Numbered from the stretch's first letter, positions 1 through 4,871 are shown. The stretch is DNA of 5,259 nucleotides from DATBRC01 sp036560485 (GCA_036560485.1 DATBRC010000071.1:1-5259), one strand, 5' to 3'. Made by a program: numbers and translations. The notes: generated by a model from the letters alone, not told the origin.

Positions 1-354
1 CTGGTCGAGCGCTTCCTTACGGAGGACTGCCAACTCATTCTGTTTGGCGGCAACCAGTGTTCGCTTTTCGAGCCATGCATTTTCTTTGGCGTCGCCAGTT
101 AGTTTTTGCGTCGCGTCCAGTTCCTCGGCGATCTTGCGTGATTCTTCGATATGGTGTTCCAGCAAGCGCGCTATCATCGACATGCGTGCCTGATCGAGCG
201 AGGGATGACTTGTGCTACGGTATTGCATCGCTTTGATCACGGCGTCCGGCAGCGGGACCGGATCGACATGCTCGGCCCATGCACTACTGCACCACATCAT
301 TGACGCACTTAAAAATGTCAAAGCCAGCGTCGATAAACGATATCCGTTTTTCAT
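1..354 (-). CDS. Exported helical protein of unknown function (N-terminal part, cut by window edge)
   Basis: The reading frame is open from an ATG at 354 to the left edge, giving 118 codons without a stop; the C-terminus lies outside the window. AAGGGG sits 4 bases before the ATG and makes a good ribosome binding site. Residues 1-27 form a typical Sec signal peptide: Lys at position 2, a hydrophobic core LALTFLSASMM, and an AWA cleavage site followed by EHVDPVP. From about residue 57 onward the protein is rich in Glu, Lys, Arg, Ala and Leu with heptad-like spacing (ARLLEHHIEESRKIAEEL, and later LEKRTLVAAKQNELAVLRKE), which suggests a long helix or coiled coil in the periplasm. I do not recognise the family. 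It follows the toroid-protein gene in the same direction after a 188-base spacer that holds two hairpins, so it may be a separate or attenuated transcription unit. Confidence 0.8.
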   Translation of the reverse strand, partial: MKNGYRLSTLALTFLSASMMWCSSAWAEHVDPVPLPDAVIKAMQYRSTSHPSLDQARMSMIARLLEHHIEESRKIAEELDATQKLTGDAKENAWLEKRTLVAAKQNELAVLRKEALDQ

Positions 355-393
355 ATTTCCCCTTATCCCTGTGCGTTTTACTTTTTCCTAAAA

Positions 394-423
394 ACACCTA
401 TGCGCATTCTGTGGTGTGCATAG
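394..423 (-). promoter_or_regulatory. Overlapping inverted repeats, possible weak terminator or attenuator ahead of the left-edge gene
   Basis: On the minus strand the order is CTATGC, ACACC, a 9-base spacer, GCATAG, GGTGT and then a run of five T. CTATGC can pair with GCATAG, and ACACC can pair with GGTGT. The two pairings interleave, so they either exclude each other or form a pseudoknot. The ACACC/GGTGT form, followed by the T run (a run of A on the plus strand from 390), resembles a short intrinsic terminator. It lies 40 bases before the start at 354. The stems are only 5 to 6 bp, so chance cannot be excluded. Confidence 0.35.
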
Positions 424-454
424 ACGTTTTAATTCGAAGGTTTTCATTTATGAA

Positions 455-486
455 GCCGCACTGCCTTCCTTCTCGGCAGTGCCGGC
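455..486 (-). repeat. GC-rich hairpin downstream of the toroid-protein gene
   Basis: GCCGCACTGCC (455-465) and GGCAGTGCCGGC (475-486) pair over 8 consecutive bp, then 3 more after a single bulged base, around a 9-base loop. This is the strongest stem in the spacer and lies 57 bases past the stop at 543. No T run follows on either strand, so it is not a standard intrinsic terminator. It could stabilise the 3' end of the mRNA or act as a factor-dependent terminator. Confidence 0.5.
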
Positions 487-542
487 ATGGCAATCCAATT
501 TATTCAGATTATTTTCAAACCGTGCTTTCGTCAACTAACGTA

Positions 543-1982
543 TCAGTCGGAAAGCAGCATATTAATTATTTCTATGAGTGCAGGAATCGCATCGATCACT
601 GTGATCTGCCCATTTGCCTGAACCGGTGGAAGACCCAACGAATCAGATACACCATATGTAAAGCTGTAAGTGCCTTTCACGCTCGCCGTGCCGCTGATGA
701 CGCCTGTTGCTGCGTTGAGAGTCATACCAGACGGTAAAGCGCCGCTAAGAATGCTCCACGAATACGGTGGCTGACCGCCGGTTACCGTCAATGACAAACT
801 CGCAGGCTTGTTGATAAGTGCCGTACCGTAAAGCGGTGACGGTATATTCAAGCCCGTCAAAGCATAGCCATTACCGTTGCCTGTGGCTAGCCAACGACTG
901 TCAGCCTGGTTTGGATTAGTATTAATGAGTGTCTCAACCGCATCGGGGATGCCATCGCCGTCCGTATCGGCTAATGCCGTTTGCGGCATGACTTTAAGCA
1001 CATAGGCTGTTTGCAATGCACTGCCATTCCAGCTTCCGCCAGTCGATGACTGCCCGACTGCGGAACCATCTTGTTTGGACAACAGGTAAGTCATGGCTGC
1101 GGCATTCGCAGCGCCACCTGGCTGCAAAATATTCAGCGCTTCCAGCACTTCTGCCGTTTCGAGAACTGTACTGTTGGCACCTTCTCCAAAGCCACCATCC
1201 GTTTTTTGCAATGACAGCAACCAGTTGAGCGCGAAATTGGCAATCTGGCTAGGGTAATAATTGGGGCTTGTGCAACCCCACCCATTGGTGCCTTGGCTAG
1301 GTAAATTGGCAGCATTTATCTCAACCGCCATTAGTGCGGTGGGAAGTATCGCAGACTTAGAAAAATTGCCGGGATCGTTTGGCCACAACATTTGGGCATA
1401 ACCCCATGAATAAGAACTGGAGGGATTTGCGCTAGGTAAGATTTCACAATAAGCAGCGTTGTATATTTCTAATGCGTAGTTAGGGTAATCAGCCGTTGAA
1501 GTAAAATTGCCGACCCTGATTGCCTTCAACGCAAGCGCTGTATCGACAAAATTCGTACCAAATTGATTGTAGGAGCCCCAAGTGGCACGCGTACTATTGT
1601 TCTTCATCGCCATTAGACGATTGAAATAAGGTCGTGCATTGCTGCCCGCACTTGCTTCCGCCAACAATTGGCGCGCAATGGAATCTACGCTGTCGACTTT
1701 CAGATTGGTCAAATACGATAGTGCGGCATAGTAAGGATAGCCGCGTACGCCGGCGGTATTCCACGCCTCCAATGCGGTATGGCTGGTCATCGCTTGTGCG
1801 CCATCTGGCGCGACCCATCCGCCACTTCCTTGCTGATGGGTGTACAACCAAGCCAAACCTCTCGCACGCGCCGCTTCAATCTGGGCCGGTGTGGAGGTCT
1901 GGCTTCTCGCCTCCCCTGCCAACAAGCCAACCACCAGCGTACTGAATACCAAGGCTATTTTTGCCCATTTCATTTTTTGCAT
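543..1982 (-). CDS. Exported prenyltransferase/squalene-oxidase-repeat (alpha-alpha toroid) protein with calcium-loop motif and Ig-like domain
   Basis: The product is 479 residues. I chose the ATG at 1982 because AAAGGA lies 6 bases upstream and a clear signal peptide follows (residues 1-27, core IALVFSTLVVGLLAG, cleavage near ARS). The frame stays open further upstream to a TTG at 2111, but that would bury the signal peptide. Residues about 30-335 carry toroid repeats of the terpenoid-cyclase/prenyltransferase superfamily: GLAWLYTHQQGSGGW near 42-56 and the textbook NWLLSLQKTDGGFGEG near 253-268, each followed by an Ala/Leu/Glu-rich helix. A thrombospondin-3/EF-hand-like loop, DTDGDGIPD, lies at 339-347. 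An Ig-like domain with PPYSWSILSGALPSGMTLN and ATGVISGT fills about 390-465, and a short hydrophobic tail ends the protein. I see no cyclase DXDD motif, so a catalytic terpene role is unlikely. I infer a periplasmic or surface protein that binds a ligand or protein. Cys179 and Cys237 could form a disulfide. It lies 125 bases after the 120-residue secreted protein. Confidence 0.9.
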   Translation of the reverse strand: MQKMKWAKIALVFSTLVVGLLAGEARSQTSTPAQIEAARARGLAWLYTHQQGSGGWVAPDGAQAMTSHTALEAWNTAGVRGYPYYAALSYLTNLKVDSVDSIARQLLAEASAGSNARPYFNRLMAMKNNSTRATWGSYNQFGTNFVDTALALKAIRVGNFTSTADYPNYALEIYNAAYCEILPSANPSSSYSWGYAQMLWPNDPGNFSKSAILPTALMAVEINAANLPSQGTNGWGCTSPNYYPSQIANFALNWLLSLQKTDGGFGEGANSTVLETAEVLEALNILQPGGAANAAAMTYLLSKQDGSAVGQSSTGGSWNGSALQTAYVLKVMPQTALADTDGDGIPDAVETLINTNPNQADSRWLATGNGNGYALTGLNIPSPLYGTALINKPASLSLTVTGGQPPYSWSILSGALPSGMTLNAATGVISGTASVKGTYSFTYGVSDSLGLPPVQANGQITVIDAIPALIEIINMLLSD

Positions 1983-2107
1983 AACGCGTCCTTTATTTAC
2001 TACATTTTGGCCGTGGATGAACATCACTACGATTTGTTGAAAATATTCCGTATAACGATTTTTCTTATTGCATACACTTTCAAGTACATGTAAAACTGAA
2101 TCAGGAT

Positions 2108-2470
2108 TCAATTCACGTTGCCGTAATACCAGTCTTCCACGTTATTTCCGTAGTAGATGGAGCATGCGCCTGAGCCATATGCTCCAATTATTTGTCCAGT
2201 ATTCTTAGCGGTTAATGCCATTGCCATGATTGCTTTGCCACCCGCAGTCGAAGCATCGAATGCCAATGCGCTTTTGTATGCTGGATTGATACACCCTGGT
2301 GAATTGTTGACAGGCTTATCAAATACAACCATTCCCTTGCCGTCCTGATCAACGCGAACCGAAATTACTGTTCCTGAGACATTTCCTTGTGCATACGCAT
2401 ACGAAAAATGCAGTGCAATTAATGCCAGAACAAATCGCCCAATGTTTATTTTTATGTTCGCGGAAATCAT
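2108..2470 (-). CDS. Small exported protein, paralogue of the upstream 125-residue protein; function unknown
   Basis: The product is 120 residues. The signal peptide covers residues 1-27 (core FVLALIALHF, cleavage AYA before QGNVSG) and leaves a mature protein of about 93 residues. The mature part starts with short beta-like stretches (GTVISVRV, GMVVF). Cys60 follows, then LAFDAS, AIMAMALTAKNTGQIIGAY and GSGACS with Cys103. Cys60 and Cys103 are the only cysteines and probably form a disulfide. The block from LAFDAS to the second Cys matches the 125-residue neighbour in order and spacing, so the two are paralogues. I recall similar small secreted proteins in many proteobacteria but cannot name a characterised family. 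The ATG at 2470 has no clear Shine-Dalgarno, the upstream frame soon reaches a stop without another start, and the spacer holds a long-range inverted repeat. Translation may therefore depend on mRNA structure or on the upstream gene. Confidence 0.82.
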   Translation of the reverse strand: MISANIKINIGRFVLALIALHFSYAYAQGNVSGTVISVRVDQDGKGMVVFDKPVNNSPGCINPAYKSALAFDASTAGGKAIMAMALTAKNTGQIIGAYGSGACSIYYGNNVEDWYYGNVN

Positions 2471-2488
2471 GTTTTTTATATTGTCTTT

Positions 2489-2586
2489 AAACGCCGATCG
2501 GTTTAGTTGTTCCTTGATAATTCCACCTATGGATAAATATTCGATCTAAAACCACTGAATATAAATAACAGTATTTCCCGGCGTTT
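2489..2586 (-). repeat. Widely spaced 8-bp inverted repeat in the leader of the 120-residue gene
   Basis: On the minus strand AAACGCCG (2586-2579) begins at the last base of the TAA stop of the upstream gene. Its perfect complement CGGCGTTT (2496-2489) lies 18 bases before the downstream ATG, and 82 bases separate the arms. The enclosed stretch has a minor TCCA/TGGA stem. The right arm also overlaps the self-complementary CCGATCGG. Such a stem would close the intergenic leader of a gene that lacks a recognisable ribosome binding site. A chance 8-bp match in a spacer of this size is possible at the several-percent level. Confidence 0.35.
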
Positions 2587-2963
2587 TATTCCGTAGTGAT
2601 GACATAAGTTAAAACTGCTGAGCCGACATACCAATCCGGTACGCAGCTGCCGAGTGAATACGCAATAATTTTCGTATTGTTCATTTTTGCAATCATTGCA
2701 ATCGCCAAGTAACGATTCACTACGGTAGAGTTAACCATGCTGGTGTCGATGGCAATAGTATTCTTGGAGACGCATGTACAACTCGACGATACCAAGGTTC
2801 CTTGAATATCCAAACCACCTCCATTATTCGGCGCGATACTTGTGGGTACAATCGTGCTAGTGCAATCTGCCCATGCCGAGTTGAATGTCAGTAAAGATAC
2901 GGTACCCAATAATAAGGCGGCAAAGTGCTTCATCACACCGATCTGAAATTTTTGGAATTTCAT
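2586..2963 (-). CDS. Small exported cysteine-containing protein, paralogue of the 120-residue neighbour; function unknown
   Basis: The product is 125 residues. The ATG at 2963 is preceded by GAGAGG, and its first bases form an ATGA overlap with the stop of a 16-codon leader peptide. An internal Met at residue 11 (MKHFAALLLG) would give a more typical signal peptide but has a poorer ribosome binding site. The hydrophobic core FAALLLGTVSLLTF and the site AWA place cleavage after residue 32, leaving about 93 mature residues, as in its paralogue. The mature protein has Cys34, Cys62, Cys64 and Cys107. The stretch IAIDTS, then YLAIAMIAKMNNTKIIAYSLGSC, aligns with LAFDAS, then AIMAMALTAKNTGQIIGAYGSGAC, in the next gene, so the two share a fold and probably a Cys62/64-Cys107 disulfide. 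This is the first gene after the terminator at 3152-3178. I do not recognise a characterised family. Confidence 0.83.
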   Translation of the reverse strand: MKFQKFQIGVMKHFAALLLGTVSLLTFNSAWADCTSTIVPTSIAPNNGGGLDIQGTLVSSSCTCVSKNTIAIDTSMVNSTVVNRYLAIAMIAKMNNTKIIAYSLGSCVPDWYVGSAVLTYVITTE

Positions 2964-3010
2964 AGATCCTCTCTTAATGTGGTAAAAAAAATGGCAATGG
3001 TGTAACGCAT
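2960..3010 (-). CDS. Putative 16-residue leader peptide, translationally coupled to the 125-residue gene
   Basis: AGGAGGG (3023-3017), an almost perfect anti-16S match, lies 6 bases before an ATG at 3010. The frame encodes MRYTIAIFFTTLREDL and stops at a TGA whose T and G are also the last two bases of the ATG of the 125-residue gene (ATGA overlap). This is the strongest ribosome binding site in the window, so ribosomes very probably load here and re-initiate at 2963. The codons include a run of eight T (ATT TTT TTT). The peptide is too short for a fold. A leader, attenuator or coupling role is inferred. Alternatively the strong site may simply feed ribosomes to the secreted-protein gene. Confidence 0.6.
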   Translation of the reverse strand: MRYTIAIFFTTLREDL

Positions 3011-3040
3011 GCTTTGCCCTCCTGTTGATACAACGATGTG

Positions 3041-3069
3041 CTTGTAAAAAATAAATATTTAAAATTCAA
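3041..3069 (-). promoter_or_regulatory. Candidate sigma-70 promoter for the leader peptide and secreted-protein genes
   Basis: On the minus strand TTGAAT (3069-3064) and TACAAG (3046-3041) are separated by 17 bases; each matches 4 of 6 consensus positions. Transcription would start near 3034, about 25 bases before the leader-peptide ATG and inside a very AT-rich stretch. It lies downstream of the terminator at 3152-3178, as an independent promoter should. The AT-rich setting makes chance matches easy. Confidence 0.35.
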
Positions 3070-3151
3070 GCCAGAATATCGATGATAAAAACATAATTTG
3101 CAAGAACATTTATTTATTTTTTGGAAATACATTGATGAGGCATGCACTGAT

Positions 3152-3178
3152 AAAAAAAACAATCCCCTGAATAGGGGA
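3152..3178 (-). terminator. Intrinsic terminator closing the response-regulator transcript
   Basis: On the minus strand TCCCCT, loop ATTC and AGGGGA form a perfect 6-bp, mostly G-C stem with a 4-base loop. It is followed by TTG and eight consecutive T (a run of A on the plus strand, 3152-3159). This is the standard form of a Rho-independent terminator. It lies 191 bases past the stop of the response regulator and ahead of the promoter region of the secreted-protein genes, so it separates the two units. Confidence 0.78.
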
Positions 3179-3295
3179 GAACTAACGTGCATTTCATATT
3201 TTTAATTGCTTTGAATACACATTAAGAGACGCACGGTCGCACATCAAAAATCGAGTTGACGGCAGGCTATTGAAATGACTCTATGTAGTTATGAC

Positions 3296-3339
3296 ATGCT
3301 GCTATGGCATTACTCTCTGTCAGAGAATGAGAGCAGCAT
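3296..3339. repeat. Nested inverted repeat downstream of the response regulator
   Basis: ATGCTGCT (3296-3303) and AGCAGCAT (3332-3339) are perfect 8-bp complements. Between them CAT/ATG and TCTC/GAGA can also pair around a short loop, so most of the 44 bases can fold into one interrupted hairpin. No T run follows on either strand, so it is not an intrinsic terminator. It may be a 3'-UTR structure or a protein-binding dyad. AGCAGCAT occurs once more near 4164-4175, upstream of the regulator. Confidence 0.45.
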
Positions 3340-3369
3340 TGGAAAATATTCTGTAGGCTGAATATGGAT

Positions 3370-4011
3370 TTATTTAGAAATGGAGTGCAGGTCTATTTGC
3401 CCCAATTCGATTGCCTTTGCCACGGCTTGGGCGCGGTTTTTAACTTCAAGCGCCATCAGCAGCGCTTTTACATGATCATCTACCGTTCCACTGGTAAGAC
3501 CTAATTGCGTTGCTATTTCCGGAGTAGACAAACCTCGGCAAATTAAACGCAATACATCTTGCTGTCGACGAGTCAAACGAATTGCCTGCGGTTTTTCAGG
3601 TGATGCTGTTTCAAGAAATGTCGCATCCCCTTTTAATACAGCTTGAAGAGCCTTTTTAAAATCTTCGACGCGAATGGCCTTTACGATATATCCAAGCATT
3701 CCCATCGCGACTGCCTCGGCTCGCCATTGCGGATTATTTGACCCCGTAATGATGGTGCATTTATTCGCCATTCCCAACTTGGCAAATTGACGCGCTAAAG
3801 ACAAGCCATGTGCTCCTGGCACATCAATGTCTAGAAATATCCGATGCCACTCTCTCGTCTTGCCTAATTCCGTTAAAGCAGCAGTAGCCGATCCACATGT
3901 TGTGATCCTTAATGAATCATCTATTTGCATCAATAACATGCTCGTTGCTTGAGCAACCACAGGATGGTCTTCAACTAATAATATTAGTTTTGAATCAGAA
4001 ATGTCTGCCAT
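3370..4011 (-). CDS. Response regulator, NarL/LuxR family (REC plus LuxR-type HTH)
   Basis: The product is 213 residues from the ATG at 4011, which is preceded by AGAGAG about 6 bases upstream. A longer version from 4053 adds 14 residues but has no ribosome binding site. The receiver domain spans about residues 7-130: acidic pair Glu14-Asp15 (LVEDHP), phospho-acceptor Asp61 in FLDIDVPGAHGL, Thr89 in IITG and Lys111 in YIVKA, so all key residues are present. The HTH_LuxR domain spans about 146-205, with LTRRQQDVLRLICRGLSTPEIATQLGL and TVDDHVKALLMALEVKNRAQAV. The usual Glu of the LTxRE start is Gln here. By family, phosphorylation by a histidine kinase should allow dimerisation and DNA binding. 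No kinase gene is in the window, so it is an orphan here. Its targets may include the secreted-protein genes downstream; that is inference from position only. Confidence 0.93.
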   Translation of the reverse strand: MADISDSKLILLVEDHPVVAQATSMLLMQIDDSLRITTCGSATAALTELGKTREWHRIFLDIDVPGAHGLSLARQFAKLGMANKCTIITGSNNPQWRAEAVAMGMLGYIVKAIRVEDFKKALQAVLKGDATFLETASPEKPQAIRLTRRQQDVLRLICRGLSTPEIATQLGLTSGTVDDHVKALLMALEVKNRAQAVAKAIELGQIDLHSISK

Positions 4012-4113
4012 ATTATTCTCTCTTTGGGCGATTTTCTGTAGAGCTATGTTCATGCATTTGGTTACAGCAAGTGCCTGTTTCTCTATAGCCCAATTTGCTT
4101 CTACGATTTAGTT

Positions 4114-4141
4114 ATTGTATCGGTGCTGTGACATCAAGCAA
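4114..4141 (-). promoter_or_regulatory. Candidate sigma-70 promoter of the response regulator
   Basis: On the minus strand TTGCTT (4141-4136) and TACAAT (4119-4114) are separated by 16 bases. The -10 box matches 5 of 6 consensus positions and the -35 box 3 to 4. Transcription would start near 4107, giving a leader of about 95 bases to the ATG at 4011. Confidence 0.4.
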
Positions 4142-4327
4142 TCTATTCTATTTTCATTATCCTAAGCAGCATAGCTGTTTATTAGTATGACTGCCGCAGT
4201 TATAAAGATTTCACATTTCGTGCCTGAACATCATTCCACTTATTTTGTACAAGAGTGTGAATAAATACATCACCATATGCTTTGAGGGTACAAAGACATG
4301 CAAAGGCATCATAAAATCACGCCGTAC

Positions 4328-4343
4328 CACGTTTCCTAACGTG
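4328..4343. repeat. Perfect 6-bp hairpin, TCCT loop on the plus strand
   Basis: CACGTT and AACGTG are exact complements around a 4-base loop. A further ATCACG/CGTGAT pairing overlaps and extends from about 4315 to 4345, so alternative folds exist. No T run follows, so it is not a terminator. Its role is unknown. Confidence 0.35.
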
Positions 4344-4782
4344 ATGATTGCTCGGCTCTGCCTAAATCGCAAATCGATTCGTTCTTTCTATTGAGCCATG
4401 TTTTGAATACCCATCCGTCGGGGAAAGCGCATATCTAATCCTATACGATATAGAAAGGAGTATGGAAAACTTTACGCCTCTCAATGAAGACGTTTAGGAG
4501 TGACGTAGAAACGAAGTATGTGAATTAGCCCGCTTTGGAATCCGAATGTGCCGTGCGTGTCTAACCCGATGGACTTATGCGGCGACTGCACTGATCTCAA
4601 GTGCCAATCCTGCGCATATTAGTCGCCCAAATGGGGCGCAGGCCAGCGAAAATACTATTTATTGCTATGCAAAATCAAAATGGATAATACAGCGGATCGT
4701 GGGCGGGAAAAAGCCAAGATGGAGACTGCTTTGATAGGAAATTATCCCAAAATTATCCAAATCCCCCAAAGCTTGAGAAATC

Positions 4783-4859
4783 TGGTAGGCACGATTGGAC
4801 TCGAACCAACGACCCCTACCATGTCAAGGTAGTGCTCTAACCAGCTGAGCTACGCGCCT
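4783..4859 (-). tRNA. tRNA-Val, anticodon GAC, with encoded CCA
   Basis: The 77-base cloverleaf can be read on the minus strand. The acceptor stem AGGCGCG pairs with CGTGCCT (one G-T), then come discriminator A and an encoded CCA (4785-4783). The D arm contains TAGCTCAGCTGGTTAGAGCA. The anticodon stem CTACC/GGTAG closes the loop TTGACAT, whose middle bases GAC read valine codons GUC and GUU. The T arm contains GGTTCGAGTCC. No intrinsic terminator is obvious just downstream. Confidence 0.97.
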
Positions 4860-4871
4860 AAAAGAAGCGGA

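Larger units (their letters stand above)
2964..3369. other. 406-base AT-rich spacer between the response regulator and the secreted-protein genes
   Basis: No conventional gene is supported here. Reading right to left, the spacer holds the nested inverted repeat at 3296-3339, the intrinsic terminator at 3152-3178, the AT-rich candidate promoter around 3041-3069 and the leader peptide at 2960-3010. A longer minus-strand frame over 2974-3192 runs through the terminator and is Phe/Ser/Leu-rich, so I regard it as chance. Confidence 0.7.
4012..4782. other. About 770 bases without a supported gene, between the response regulator and tRNA-Val
   Basis: Every frame of useful length here lacks a ribosome binding site and a recognisable protein. 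Visible elements are the candidate regulator promoter at 4114-4141; a hairpin CACGTT-TCCT-AACGTG at 4328-4343; a small CTATA-CGA-TATAG dyad at 4441-4453; a Shine-Dalgarno-like AAAGGAG at 4454-4460 with no start at usable distance; a hairpin CGCCC-AAATG-GGGCG at 4624-4638; and two copies of AATTATCC at 4740-4747 and 4751-4758. A plus-strand frame of 62 codons at 4546-4734 is not convincing. The stretch could be a decayed gene, a small-RNA locus or a region left by recombination next to the tRNA. None of these is shown. Confidence 0.6.

Noticed and set aside
543..590. C-terminal IPAL-like stretch of the toroid protein as an IPTL-CTERM or PEP-CTERM sorting tail
   Set aside because: It has only a short hydrophobic end (IPALIEIINMLLSD), with no Trp/Glu motif, no full membrane segment and no final basic cluster; no frameshift nearby restores one.
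279..737. Plus-strand frame of 152 codons over the left-edge spacer and the end of the toroid gene
   Set aside because: It overlaps two well-supported minus-strand genes and the hairpin at 455-486, and it is rich in His, Cys and Arg as antisense frames often are.
2097..2110. TGAATC-AG-GATTCA dyad followed by TTTT as the terminator of the 120-residue gene
   Set aside because: The central spacer is two bases, so the real hairpin would have only about 4 A/T-rich pairs; too weak to call.
1983..2111. N-terminal extension of the toroid protein from a TTG that overlaps the stop of the 120-residue gene
   Set aside because: The extension lacks a ribosome binding site, is not hydrophobic, and would place the clear signal peptide 43 residues inside the protein; the ATG at 1982 has a good Shine-Dalgarno.
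2974..3192. Minus-strand frame of 72 codons in the AT-rich spacer
   Set aside because: It runs across the intrinsic terminator, has no ribosome binding site, and has the Phe/Ser/Leu/Cys-rich composition expected from AT-rich noncoding DNA.
4012..4053. 14-residue longer N-terminus of the response regulator
   Set aside because: No Shine-Dalgarno precedes the ATG at 4053, while the ATG at 4011 has AGAGAG and starts just before the receiver domain, as is usual for the family.
4462..4497. Short frame MENFTPLNEDV behind AAAGGAG
   Set aside because: The Shine-Dalgarno-like sequence is only one base from the ATG, too close for normal initiation, and the frame is 11 codons with no other support.
4546..4734. 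Plus-strand frame of 62 codons upstream of the tRNA
   Set aside because: It has no ribosome binding site, no recognisable motif, a start inside another candidate frame, and composition like random sequence.
4783..4800. tRNA-Val 3' end as an occupied phage or island attachment site
   Set aside because: No integrase gene and no second copy of the tRNA 3' end is present in the window.
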